64,000 nucleotides of DNA from Pseudonocardia broussonetiae (lineage in GTDB: Bacteria; Actinomycetota; Actinomycetes; Mycobacteriales; Pseudonocardiaceae): assembly GCF_013155125.1 (NCBI RefSeq), contig NZ_CP053564.1, positions 7,113,726-7,177,725 of the forward strand. The letters are read 5' to 3'. Below are positions 8,418 to 16,681 of the stretch, piece after piece. Numbering within the stretch: the first letter of the stretch is position 1; every line of letters begins with the position of its first letter. The notes under the pieces are model-generated. The model ran no database searches and was not told the origin of the DNA. It saw only the letters and a list, made by a program, of their open reading frames with translations. Both the position numbers and the translations under genes were made by a program.

Positions 8418-8471
8418 GCTGAAGAACTCCGGCCGTCGCGAGCGTCGCGCAGTAGGCCCGAGTTGTTCAGC
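8418..8471. repeat. Long hairpin H1 downstream of the response regulator
   Basis: A 17-nt arm beginning GCTGAAGAACTC (8418-8434) pairs with its near-complement ending GAGTTGTTCAGC (8455-8471), two mismatches, around a loop of about 20 nt. It starts 6 nt after the regulator stop and could terminate or attenuate transcription toward the kinase. It belongs to the group of long hairpins scattered through this window. Confidence 0.55.
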
Positions 8472-8518
8472 GCGCTCCCAGCACTAGGCCGAACGGGGCG
8501 AACCTGCCGTCCCCGGCC

Positions 8519-8534
8519 GGGTGACCTGTCACCC
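8519..8534. promoter_or_regulatory. Perfect palindrome before the 8563 gene
   Basis: GGGTGAC-CT-GTCACCC, 7+7 bp, ends 28 nt before ATG 8563. It is a candidate operator for the unknown gene plus kinase unit. Confidence 0.35.
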
Positions 8535-8562
8535 TGGGTCGGATCCGACGGCGGGAGGCACG

Positions 8563-9042
8563 ATGATGACGGCGATCCGCGAGCCGGTGCTGGCGATCAC
8601 CCCGGGCAGCGATCGCATGCACCTCGGCCCGGCCGCGACGGTGCTCTCGCACGTCACGGCCGAGCAGCCGCCCGCAGGCGGTTCGGCGCCCGCCACCGAC
8701 TGGGAGTTCCACGACGCCGACGGGCGGGCGCTCGCCGTCACCGCGGGCGGCCTGGCCGCGGCCGACGCCGGCCTCGCCGCGCCGGCGCGGGCCGCCCGCC
8801 AGGTGCTGGTGTCGCGGATCGACCTCGTGCTCGCCCACGCCCAGCTGCGCCTCGACGCGCACGTCGCGGAGCGGATCGCGGGCGGCGACCCGCCCACCGA
8901 CGACGAGCGCGTGCGGATGCTGCGGGTCGGGGGCGAGCTGGCCGACGTGCTCGGCGTGCTCGTGATGCTCGAACCGGGCCTCGACCCGACACCGGGCGAC
9001 CCCACCCCCGGCAGCTGGTGGCACTACTTCTGGGCGCACTGA
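8563..9042 (+). CDS. Unrecognised 159-aa protein in a two-component locus
   Basis: Soluble protein with no signal peptide or membrane helix and no motif I recognise. It is rich in Ala, Asp and Arg; the central region (about 60-135) looks alpha-helical, and the product ends in GSWWHYFWAH, an unusual aromatic tail. The start ATG 8563 has GGGAGG 4 nt upstream; an adjacent ATG at 8566 is equally possible. The kinase gene starts 5 nt after its stop, so the two are cotranscribed and probably act together. An accessory or sensory partner of the kinase is a guess. Confidence 0.7.
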   Translation: MMTAIREPVLAITPGSDRMHLGPAATVLSHVTAEQPPAGGSAPATDWEFHDADGRALAVTAGGLAAADAGLAAPARAARQVLVSRIDLVLAHAQLRLDAHVAERIAGGDPPTDDERVRMLRVGGELADVLGVLVMLEPGLDPTPGDPTPGSWWHYFWAH

Positions 9043-9047
9043 GACCG

Positions 9048-11033
9048 GTGGCGGCCACCCCGGTGCTCCCGACGGCCCCGGCCGCGGGCGGGACCGGACG
9101 CGTCCTCGCGCTCCCGGTGCCGGTCCTGCTGCTGGGCGCGGCCGCGCTGGCGGCGGTCGCCGCGGCCGGGCCGCTCGTCGCCGCGCCGGTGCCCTCGGCC
9201 GGTCCCGCGATGACCGTCGCGCTGGCGGCGTCGTTCCTCCCGCTGGCCGTCCTCGTGCTGCGCCGCGTGCCGCGGCACCCGATCGGGCGCCTGATGCTGC
9301 TGGTCGGGGGCCTGGCGGGGCTCGCAGCCGCCGCCGTCGCCTGGTCGGGGTTCCTGCCCGCGGCGTGGCTGAGCCAGTGGCTGTGGCTGCCGGCGTGGGC
9401 GCTGATCCCGGTGGTCCTGCTGCTCGTGCCGGACGGGCGGCTGCCCTCGCGCCGGTGGCGGCCGCTGCTGGCCGGCCTCGTCGCCGCCGGGACCGTGCTG
9501 GTGCTCGCCGCCGCCGCGGCGGCGGCGGTCGAACCCCGCTCGCTGTTCAGCGGGGAGGAGATCGCCGGGCCCGCGCGCTCCCTGCTGCTGGTCGCGCGCG
9601 GCGCCGCCCTGGTCACCGGCGCGGCCGTGCTCGGTGTGCTGGCGTCGCTGGGCGTGCGCTGGCGGCGCGCCGACCGGGACGAGCGCGGCCAGCTCGCCTG
9701 CCTCGCGCCCGCCGGGGTCCTGCTGCTCGCCGGCGTCGGGCTGGACGCGGCGCAGGTGCCGTTCGCCTGGGTCCCGGCCGTGGTGGCGTTCCCCCTCGGG
9801 CTCACCGTCGCCGTCCTGCGCTACCGGTTCCACGACCTCGACCTGCACATCCACCGCGGCACCGTGTGGGCGGTGCTGACGGGGTTCGTCGTGGCCGTCT
9901 ACGTCGGCGTCGCCACGCTCGTCGGCGCGACGGTGGCCGAGCCGGGCTCGCCGACCGGGTCGGTCGTCGCCGCGGCCACCGTCGCCGCGCTCCTGCAGCC
10001 GGCGCACTGGGTGGCCCAGCGGGGCGTCCGGCGCCTGCTCTACGGCCGCCGCGACGAGCCGTACGCCGTGCTCACCGAGCTGGGCCGCAGCCTGGAGGGG
10101 GTCCGCGACCCGCTGGCCGCGCTGCCCCGGATCGCCGAGTCCGTGGTCACGACCCTGCGCGTGCCCTACGCCGCCGTCCGGGTGGTCGACGACGACGGCA
10201 GCTCCGGCACGGCCGCCGAGCACGGCCGCTGGGCGGGCGAGCCGGCGGCGTTCCCGATGGTCGCGCACGGCGCCGTGGTCGGCGAGCTCCTGGTGGCGCC
10301 GCGGACCGCGGGCGCCCGGTTCACCGCCGCGGAGGCGCGGCTGCTGCGCGACCTCGCGGGGCAGGCCGCGCAGGCCGCGCACGCCTGCCGCAGCGCACTC
10401 GCCCTGCAGCGCGCCCGCGACCGGCTCGTGCTCGCCCGCGAGGAGGAGCGCCGCCGGCTGCGCCGCGACCTGCACGACGGCGTCGCGTCGGCGCTGGTCG
10501 GGACGCGGCTGCTCGCCGAGGCGGCCCGCCGGACCGTCGCCGTCGACGGCCCCGCGCCCGGCCTGCTCGACGCGCTGGCCGCCGACCTCGACGGCTGCAC
10601 CGCCGAGGTGCGCGAGCTGATCGACGGCCTGCGCCCCGCCGCGCTCGACGCCGGGCTGGGGCCGGCGCTGGACGGGCTCGTCGCGCGGTTCGGCGGGGAG
10701 GGCCCGGAGATCGCGCTCGACGTCGGCGCCGACCTCGACGACCTGCCCGCCGCCGTCGAGGTGGCGGCCTACCGGATCGTCGCCGAGGCGCTGACCAACG
10801 TCGTCAAGCACGCGGGGGCGGCGCACGCCCGGATCGTCGTCGGGCGCGACGACAGGCACCTCGCCGTGACGGTCACCGACGACGGCCGCGGTCTCGGCGG
10901 CTCCCCCTCCCCCGACGGCGTGGGCCTCACCTCGGTGCACGACCGGGCCGGGGAGCTGGGCGGGCGCGCCGAGGTCACCTCCTCCGAGGGCGGCGGCACG
11001 ACCGTCGCCGTCCTGCTCCCGCTCAGGAGCTGA
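9048..11033 (+). CDS. Membrane histidine kinase, NarL class
   Basis: 661 residues. The N-terminal half has about eight to nine hydrophobic helices (roughly 15-310), followed by a GAF-like segment starting YAVLTELGRSLEG. The phospho-acceptor helix EEERRRLRRDLHDGVASALV (HisKA_3, His476) comes next, then an HATPase domain with EALTNVVKHAGA (N box), VTDDGRGLGG (G1) and EGGGTTVAVLLPL. The GTG start at 9048 lies 5 nt after the preceding stop. Its partner is the response regulator at 7770. The gene overlaps the convergent protease gene by 11 nt. The sensed signal is not apparent. Confidence 0.9.
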   Translation: MAATPVLPTAPAAGGTGRVLALPVPVLLLGAAALAAVAAAGPLVAAPVPSAGPAMTVALAASFLPLAVLVLRRVPRHPIGRLMLLVGGLAGLAAAAVAWSGFLPAAWLSQWLWLPAWALIPVVLLLVPDGRLPSRRWRPLLAGLVAAGTVLVLAAAAAAAVEPRSLFSGEEIAGPARSLLLVARGAALVTGAAVLGVLASLGVRWRRADRDERGQLACLAPAGVLLLAGVGLDAAQVPFAWVPAVVAFPLGLTVAVLRYRFHDLDLHIHRGTVWAVLTGFVVAVYVGVATLVGATVAEPGSPTGSVVAAATVAALLQPAHWVAQRGVRRLLYGRRDEPYAVLTELGRSLEGVRDPLAALPRIAESVVTTLRVPYAAVRVVDDDGSSGTAAEHGRWAGEPAAFPMVAHGAVVGELLVAPRTAGARFTAAEARLLRDLAGQAAQAAHACRSALALQRARDRLVLAREEERRRLRRDLHDGVASALVGTRLLAEAARRTVAVDGPAPGLLDALAADLDGCTAEVRELIDGLRPAALDAGLGPALDGLVARFGGEGPEIALDVGADLDDLPAAVEVAAYRIVAEALTNVVKHAGAAHARIVVGRDDRHLAVTVTDDGRGLGGSPSPDGVGLTSVHDRAGELGGRAEVTSSEGGGTTVAVLLPLRS

Positions 11034-12459
11034 GCACCGGCAGCATCCCGGCGATCAGCGCCAGGTCGGGCATCCGCCCGATCCGGAACGACGACGCCAC
11101 CGGCACCTGCGGCGTCCCTCCCGGGTGGGCGAGCAGCGCCCGCACGTCCAGCGGACCCAGCGGCGGGCCGCCCGCCGCGCGCTGCATCCCCTGCACGACC
11201 GCGGCCACCCCGGCGACGATCGCGGCGGCGGCGCTGGTGCCGCCGAAGGCGCCGTAGCCGACGGCCAGTGGCGCGACCACCGACCCGCCCCAGCAGTAGC
11301 AGTCGACGCGCACGCCGTAGTTGGACAGCGCACCGGCGTTCCAGCGGTGCCCCTCGACCGGCCCGGCGGGGTCGGTGACCACCTCCCCGTGCGCGGCCCC
11401 GACCAGGATCGCCCCCGAGTCGAGGTCGCGGTCGTCGCGCGAGAGGCGCCGGCCCGTCGGCCCGGTCCACGCCGACAGGTCCTCCGCGCCGTTGCCCGCC
11501 GCCTCGACGACCACGATCCCCTTCGCCGAGGCCAGCCGGACCGCGGCGTAGACGGCGTCGTCGGTCTCGACGCAGAGGTAGCCGTCGCCGGGGCGGTCGA
11601 CCTCGAGCAGCAGGACGTCGCCGGGCGAGAGGTGCTCGCGGGCCACCAGCACGGCGTTGACGACGTCGCCGTCGGTCTGCCCGTCGAAGTGCGAGCAGAC
11701 GGCGACCTCGGCGAGCGCTCCGGCCAGCCCGCTGCCCCCGCGGCCGTTGACGCGCCCCGCGACCAGCCCGAGCACGCTGGTGCCGTGGCTGCCCTCGGCC
11801 GGGTCGAGGGTGAACCGGTTGACGCCGACGAGCGGCGGGCCGACCATGCCGTCGATGTCGGGGTGGGCGAGCTCCCAGCCCTGCTCGACGTCGACGACCC
11901 GCACCCCCTCCCCCCGCCCGCCCGGCTGCTCCCAGGCGTGGAAGGCGTCGACGCCGCGGGGGCGCGGGGCGAGCCAGCCCTGCCCGGTGGACGCGGTGAG
12001 CGGCGCGACCGCGGCCGTGCGCGGGTCGCCGACGACGGTCTCGGCGTAGGCCTGCGCGACGCCGCGGGACGCCGGCTCGCGGCCCTCCTCCAGCCCCTGC
12101 AGCTCGCGCGCCACCTCCTGGGGCCCCTTCCCCGAGCCCTCGGCCTCCACCACCCAGTAGCGGGCCAGGCTCTGCAGCGGCGGGAACGGGCTGTCGCGGG
12201 CCTCCTCCTCGGCGCGCAGCAGGTCGGCGAGCGCGACGCCGGTGACCAGGCGGTGGGTGCGCACGCCGTTGGCCCGCAGGTAGCCGACGAGCGGCCCGAG
12301 CAGGTCGCCGTTGCGCTCGCCGTGCTCGACCAGGTCGCCCGTGTCGTCCAGGGGCACGCGGTCGGCGAGCACGACCACGACCCGTCCGGTGTAGCGGCGC
12401 TCGGGCAGCGGCCTGCGCTCGGGCACGGCATCGGGTTCGAGCGGGGGCTCGGCGTCCAT
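11023..12459 (-). CDS. Intracellular subtilisin-like serine protease (S8)
   Basis: 478 residues. The catalytic triad is Asp190 (VRVVDVEQGW), His225 (GSHGTSV) and Ser409 (GGTSAAAA), with oxyanion Asn323 (AAGNG). There is no signal peptide, so it should act inside the cell. Residues 20-170 form an extra N-terminal domain starting TGRVVVVLADRVPL that I do not recognise; it is not an obvious inhibitor-9 propeptide. The start ATG 12459 has TACGGT 6 nt upstream, suggesting a leaderless mRNA. It converges on the histidine kinase with an 11-bp overlap. Substrate unknown. Confidence 0.85.
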   Translation of the reverse strand: MDAEPPLEPDAVPERRPLPERRYTGRVVVVLADRVPLDDTGDLVEHGERNGDLLGPLVGYLRANGVRTHRLVTGVALADLLRAEEEARDSPFPPLQSLARYWVVEAEGSGKGPQEVARELQGLEEGREPASRGVAQAYAETVVGDPRTAAVAPLTASTGQGWLAPRPRGVDAFHAWEQPGGRGEGVRVVDVEQGWELAHPDIDGMVGPPLVGVNRFTLDPAEGSHGTSVLGLVAGRVNGRGGSGLAGALAEVAVCSHFDGQTDGDVVNAVLVAREHLSPGDVLLLEVDRPGDGYLCVETDDAVYAAVRLASAKGIVVVEAAGNGAEDLSAWTGPTGRRLSRDDRDLDSGAILVGAAHGEVVTDPAGPVEGHRWNAGALSNYGVRVDCYCWGGSVVAPLAVGYGAFGGTSAAAAIVAGVAAVVQGMQRAAGGPPLGPLDVRALLAHPGGTPQVPVASSFRIGRMPDLALIAGMLPVLSS

Positions 12460-12465
12460 CGGCCG

Positions 12466-12471
12466 ACCGTA
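12466..12471 (-). promoter_or_regulatory. -10 hexamer TACGGT of the subtilase gene
   Basis: TACGGT on the minus strand lies 6 nt before ATG 12459 with no ribosome site between, the leaderless arrangement. Confidence 0.4.
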
Positions 12472-12531
12472 GGACCCCGCGGCGGGTGGGGACACCGCCG
12501 TCAGGACGCGCGCGACGGACCGCTGCCGTCG

Positions 12532-12566
12532 TAGCCTCGCGGGGTGGCACCGAGCCCGGTGGCACC
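12532..12566 (+). promoter_or_regulatory. glcD promoter with direct repeats in the leader
   Basis: TAGCCT (12532-12537) is a plausible -10, placing the start of transcription near 12544. The leader then carries GGTGGCACC twice (12543-12551 and 12558-12566, period 15), each nearly palindromic, with CACCG-AGCC-CGGTG between them. This is a candidate operator for the glycolate operon; no regulator gene is adjacent. Confidence 0.35.
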
Positions 12567-12587
12567 TTCGACGGCGAGGGGACGACG

Positions 12588-14042
12588 ATGGCCCTGGACA
12601 CCGCGGTACGGGCCGCCTTCGAGCGCGTGCTCGACCCGAGGGACGTGCTGTCGGACCCCGTGAAGTGCCGCGCCTACGAGTGCGACGGCCTCACCGGCTA
12701 CCGCGTGCGGCCCGATCTCGTGCTGCTCCCCCGCGACGCCGCGCAGGTGGCGGCGGCCGTGCGGGTCTGCCACGAGCACGGCGTGCCCTTCGTCGCGCGC
12801 GGCGCGGGCACCGGCCTGTCCGGCGGGGCGCTGCCCGTCGCCGACGGGGTGGTGATCAGCGTGGCGCGGCTGAAGTCGGTGCTGGAGGTCGACCCGGTGA
12901 ACCGGCGGGCGGTCGTGCAGCCCGGCGTCACGAACCTGGAGATCACGGCCGCGGCCGCGCCGCACGGGCTGTACTACGCGCCCGACCCGTCGAGCCAGCA
13001 GGTCTGCACGATCGGCGGCAACGTCGCGGAGAACTCCGGCGGCGCGCACTGCCTCAAGTACGGCTTCACCACCAACCACGTCCTGAGCTGCGAGGTCGTG
13101 CTCGCCGACGGCTCGGTCGTCACGCTGGGCACCGACACGGGCGAGCAGGCCGGGCCCGACCTGCGCGGGGTGTTCCTCGGCTCGGAGGGCACGCTCGGCA
13201 TCACGACGGCGGTCACGGTGCGGCTGCTGCGCGCGCCGGAGTCGGTGCGGACGCTGCTCGCCGACTTCCCCTCGATCGCGGCGGCCGGGGACGTCGTCTC
13301 CGACATCGTGGCGGCGGGGATCGTGCCCGCGGCCGTCGAGATGATGGACACGCTCGCCATCGAGGCGGCCGAGGAGGCCGTGCACGCGGGCTACACCGTC
13401 GGGGTCCCCGCGGCGCTCGTCGTCGAGCTCGACGGGCCGGTCGAGGAGTGCGACGCCCAGTTCGAGCTGGTGAAGGCGATCTGCGAGGAGCACGGCTGCA
13501 CGCGGCTGCACATCGCCGGGTCGCCGGAGGAGCGGGCCAAGATCTGGAAGGGGCGCAAGGCCGCGTTCGCCGCGGTCGGGCGCATCTCGCCGGACTACTT
13601 CGTGCAGGACGGCGTCGTGCCGCGCACCCGGCTCGCCGAGGTGCTCGACCGGATCGCCGGGATGGGCGAGGAGGCGGGCCTGCGCGTGGCCAACGTCTTC
13701 CACGCGGGCGACGGCAACCTGCACCCGCTGGTGCTCTACAGCGCGGCCGCCGGCGAGACCGAGCGCGCCGAGGAGCTGTCGGGCGCGATCGCCGAGCTGT
13801 GCGTCGAGATGGGCGGGTCGCTCTCGGGCGAGCACGGCATCGGCACCGACAAGGCGTGCTCGATGCCGAAGATGTTCGGCGAGGAGGACCTCGCGACGAT
13901 GCACCGCGTGCGCGCCGCGTTCGACCCCGACGGCATCTGCAACCCCGGCAAGGTCCTCCCGACGCCGCGGCTGTGCGGGGAGCGGCCGGGCAAGTACAAG
14001 CCCCACCCCCTCGAGGAATCGGGAGCGATCGAACGCCTGTGA
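12588..14042 (+). CDS. glcD: Glycolate oxidase, FAD subunit GlcD
   Basis: 484 residues (E. coli GlcD is about 499). Oxidises glycolate, and possibly D-lactate, to the 2-oxo acid in a complex with GlcE and GlcF. The N-terminal PCMH-type FAD domain shows VARGAGTGLSGGALP and GGNVAENSGGAHCLKYG. The C-terminal FAD-oxidase domain shows HAGDGNLHPLV and SGEHGIGTDK. The start ATG 12588 has GAGGGG upstream, and an earlier in-frame extension lacks support. The stop overlaps the GTG start of glcE by 3 nt, so translation is coupled. Membership in the three-gene glc operon makes the call firm. Confidence 0.93.
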   Translation: MALDTAVRAAFERVLDPRDVLSDPVKCRAYECDGLTGYRVRPDLVLLPRDAAQVAAAVRVCHEHGVPFVARGAGTGLSGGALPVADGVVISVARLKSVLEVDPVNRRAVVQPGVTNLEITAAAAPHGLYYAPDPSSQQVCTIGGNVAENSGGAHCLKYGFTTNHVLSCEVVLADGSVVTLGTDTGEQAGPDLRGVFLGSEGTLGITTAVTVRLLRAPESVRTLLADFPSIAAAGDVVSDIVAAGIVPAAVEMMDTLAIEAAEEAVHAGYTVGVPAALVVELDGPVEECDAQFELVKAICEEHGCTRLHIAGSPEERAKIWKGRKAAFAAVGRISPDYFVQDGVVPRTRLAEVLDRIAGMGEEAGLRVANVFHAGDGNLHPLVLYSAAAGETERAEELSGAIAELCVEMGGSLSGEHGIGTDKACSMPKMFGEEDLATMHRVRAAFDPDGICNPGKVLPTPRLCGERPGKYKPHPLEESGAIERL

Positions 14043-15223
14043 ACAGCCCGCTGACGCACCCCGCACCCACCACCACGCTGCGGCCCACCGACCTCGCCGG
14101 CGTCCGCGACGCCGTGCGCGACACCCCTGGCCGGATCGCCGTCGCCGGTGCCGGCTCGGCCGCGGGCTGGGCCGGCGCGCTCGAGCCCGTCGACGCCGTC
14201 CTCGACGTGTCCGGCCTGTCCGGCGTGATCACCCACAACCCCGGCGACATGACGGTGTCCGCGCACGCCGGCACGCCGCTGCGCGCGCTGGTCGAGGAGC
14301 TGTCCGAGCACGGCCAGCACGTCTGCATCGACGCCGCCCGGATCGCCGACGGCGCCACGCTCGGCGGGCTCGTCGCCACCGGTGACGCCGGCCCGGCGGC
14401 GCTGGTGCACGGGACGCTGCGCGACCTCGTCATCGGCGTCACCGTCGTGCTCGCCGACGCCACCGTGGCCCGCAGCGGCGGGCACGTCATCAAGAACGTC
14501 GCCGGGTACGACCTGGCCAAGCTGCTGCACGGCTCGCACGGCACGCTCGGGGTGATCGCCGAGGTCGTGCTGCGGCTGCACCCGGTGCCGCAGCGCACCG
14601 CGACGCTCGTCGTCGACGCCCCGCTGGCGCGCGCCGCGGAGATCGCCGCCCGCGTGCTGGAGGGCCCGTTCGAGCCGGCCGCGCTGGAGTGGGTCAGCGA
14701 CGGCAGCGGGCGGCTGCTCGTGCGCGTCGAGGGCACCGACGAGGCGCTCCCGGCGCGGGTGTCGCGGCTGCGGGAGGTGCTGGGCGGGGCCTCGGCCACC
14801 GACATCGTCTCGGGCGAACGGCACTCTCACCCGACCACGTCGGGCGAGAGTGCCGTTCGCTCCGAGGATCCCTGGCTGCGCCACGCCGAGCTCACCCGCG
14901 GCACCCCGGACGCCGCCGTGCTGCGGATCGGGGCGAAGCCGTCGGTGCTGCCCGGGCTGGTGTCCGAGCTCGCGCCCGCCGCCGCGACGGTCGGGCTGGG
15001 CACCGGCGTCGCCACGCTCTCGCTGGCGCCCGACGCCGTGGCCGACGCGCACCGCCGCGTGCACGCCGTCGGGGGCACGTCCCAGCTGCGCGCCCGCCCG
15101 CCGGGCGCCGACGCCCCCGCCTGGGGCCCGCCGCCGTCGGCCCTGCCGGTGCTGCAGGCCCTCAAGCACGCGCTCGACCCGGACGGCCGCTTCGGTCCGG
15201 GCCGCTTCTCCCCCTGGATGTGA
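14039..15223 (+). CDS. glcE: Glycolate oxidase, FAD-binding subunit GlcE
   Basis: 394 residues, second FAD-type subunit of glycolate oxidase. The PCMH domain is visible in the N-terminal half (GATLGGLVATGDAGPA and SGGHVIKNVAGYDLAKLLHG), and a short C-terminal region ends ALKHALDPDGRFGPGRF as in GlcE. The GTG start overlaps the glcD stop. Residues about 259-275 are encoded by a 47-nt near-perfect hairpin (14814-14860) that looks like an in-frame insertion in a surface segment. The reading frame stays open across it, so the gene is probably functional. glcF follows 4 nt later. Confidence 0.9.
   Translation: MNSPLTHPAPTTTLRPTDLAGVRDAVRDTPGRIAVAGAGSAAGWAGALEPVDAVLDVSGLSGVITHNPGDMTVSAHAGTPLRALVEELSEHGQHVCIDAARIADGATLGGLVATGDAGPAALVHGTLRDLVIGVTVVLADATVARSGGHVIKNVAGYDLAKLLHGSHGTLGVIAEVVLRLHPVPQRTATLVVDAPLARAAEIAARVLEGPFEPAALEWVSDGSGRLLVRVEGTDEALPARVSRLREVLGGASATDIVSGERHSHPTTSGESAVRSEDPWLRHAELTRGTPDAAVLRIGAKPSVLPGLVSELAPAAATVGLGTGVATLSLAPDAVADAHRRVHAVGGTSQLRARPPGADAPAWGPPPSALPVLQALKHALDPDGRFGPGRFSPWM
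14814..14860. repeat. Hairpin H2 inserted in frame within glcE
   Basis: A 22-nt arm (14814-14835, beginning GCGAACGGCACTCTC) and its complement (14839-14860, ending GAGAGTGCCGTTCGC) differ at one base and flank a 3-nt loop. It encodes a Ser/Thr/His-rich stretch absent from the conserved parts of GlcE. Such a strong structure within a coding frame is unlikely by chance and resembles the intergenic hairpins elsewhere in the window. Confidence 0.75.
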
Positions 15224-15227
15224 GTAG

Positions 15228-16565
15228 ATGACGACCCCCGCCGGCTCCGCCGACACCAACCTGCCGCAGACCGGGCCCAGCGCCTTCGACGGCCACCGCC
15301 CGCCCGACCGCGACCTGCTCGACGACTGCGTGCACTGCGGCTTCTGCCTGCCGACCTGCCCGACCTACCAGCTGTGGGGCGAGGAGATGGACTCCCCGCG
15401 CGGGCGCATCTACCTCATGGACCTCGCCGAGAAGGGCGAGATCTCCCTGGAGGGCACGTTCCGCGAGCACATCGACGCGTGCCTGGGCTGCATGGCGTGC
15501 GTGACGGCGTGCCCGTCGGGCGTGCAGTACGACCGGCTGCTGGAGTCGGTGCGCCCGCAGATCGAGCGCAACGTCGAGCGCGACCGCGGCGACGCCCTGT
15601 TCCGCGACGCGATCTTCGCCCTGTTCCCCTACACGCGGCGGCTGCGCGCGGCCGCGCTGCCCGGGGCGCTCTACCAGCAGCTGCGCAAGATCCCGGGCGT
15701 CGCGAAGCTGGCGTCGGCGCTGCCGGGACGGCTCGCGGCCATGGAGTCGCTGCTGCCGCCGGTGTCGGTGCGCGAGGCGTTCGCGCGGCTGCCCGTCTTC
15801 ACCCCCGCCGTCGGGACGCGGCGCGGGCGGGTCGCGCTGCTGTCGGGCTGCGTGCAGGACGTGTTCTTCCACCGGGTCAACGAGGCGACGGTGCGGGTGC
15901 TCGCCGCCGAGGGCTACGACGTGCTGGTGCCCCGCGACCAGCAGTGCTGCGGCGCGCTGGAGCTGCACGCCGGGCGGGAGGAGTCGGCGCTGGGCCGGGC
16001 GCGGCGCACGATCGCGCGGTTCGAGACCCTCGACGTCGACAGCGTGATCACCAACGTCGCCGGCTGCGGGTCGTCGATGAAGGAGTACGGCCACCTGCTC
16101 TCCGACGACGAGGCCTGGGCCGAGCGGGCCACGGCCTTCAGCGCCCGGGTCCGCGACGTCCACGAGGTGCTGGCCGCGCTCGAACCGGTCGCCGTGCGCC
16201 ACCCCGTCCGCGGCCGCGTCGCCTACCACGACGCCTGCCACCTGGGGCACGCGCAGAAGGTGCGGGCCCAGCCGCGCGCGGTGATCCGCACGATCCCCGA
16301 GGTCGAGCTCGTCGACCTCCCCGAGGCCGAGCTGTGCTGCGGCAGCGCCGGGATCTACAACATGGTGATGCCCGACGCGGCGGCCGAGCTGGGCGAGCGC
16401 AAGGCCGCGAACGTGCGGTCGGTGTCGCCGGACGTGATCGTCACGGCCAACCCGGGCTGCCTGCTGCAGATCGGCAAGTACATGGCCGACGACGGGGTGC
16501 CGATCCTGCACCCGGTCCAGCTGCTGGACGCCTCGATCCGCGGGGTGCCGGTGCCGCGGACCTGA
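15228..16565 (+). CDS. glcF: Glycolate oxidase, iron-sulfur subunit GlcF
   Basis: 445 residues. Carries electrons from the FAD subunits to the membrane quinone pool. Two ferredoxin-type 4Fe-4S motifs are present: CVHCGFCLPTCP (Cys34-44) and CLGCMACVTACP (Cys85-95). Two cysteine-rich CCG domains follow, with CCGALELHAG...GCGSSMKEYG and DACHLGHAQ...CCGSAGIYN...NPGCLLQIG. The ATG at 15228 lies 4 nt after the glcE stop. It is the last gene of the operon, and two nested hairpins follow the stop. No separate glycolate regulator (GlcC type) is next to the operon. Confidence 0.94.
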   Translation: MTTPAGSADTNLPQTGPSAFDGHRPPDRDLLDDCVHCGFCLPTCPTYQLWGEEMDSPRGRIYLMDLAEKGEISLEGTFREHIDACLGCMACVTACPSGVQYDRLLESVRPQIERNVERDRGDALFRDAIFALFPYTRRLRAAALPGALYQQLRKIPGVAKLASALPGRLAAMESLLPPVSVREAFARLPVFTPAVGTRRGRVALLSGCVQDVFFHRVNEATVRVLAAEGYDVLVPRDQQCCGALELHAGREESALGRARRTIARFETLDVDSVITNVAGCGSSMKEYGHLLSDDEAWAERATAFSARVRDVHEVLAALEPVAVRHPVRGRVAYHDACHLGHAQKVRAQPRAVIRTIPEVELVDLPEAELCCGSAGIYNMVMPDAAAELGERKAANVRSVSPDVIVTANPGCLLQIGKYMADDGVPILHPVQLLDASIRGVPVPRT

Positions 16566-16572
16566 CCGGCCG

Positions 16573-16670
16573 ACTCGCCGGGCTCGATCGGCGAACTCAC
16601 CGGAGACCTGGCGCGAGTTCGCCGATCCCCACCGGCGAGTGTGCCGGATCCGCCCGGCGAGTTCGCCGGG
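16573..16670. terminator. Nested hairpins H3 between converging genes
   Basis: Outer arms ACTCGCCGG (16573-16581) and CCGGCGAGT (16632-16640) and inner arms GATCGGCGAACTC (16586-16598) and GAGTTCGCCGATC (16615-16627) are all perfect. A second hairpin, CCCGGCGA-GT-TCGCCGGG (16653-16670), follows. They fill the gap between glcF and the convergent lipoprotein gene and probably end both transcripts. Confidence 0.6.
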
Positions 16671-16681
16671 GCGGCCCGCCG

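Noticed and set aside
12501..14066. Minus-strand frame opposite glcD
   Set aside because: Shadow frame; glcD on the plus strand shows complete FAD-oxidase motifs and operon overlap.
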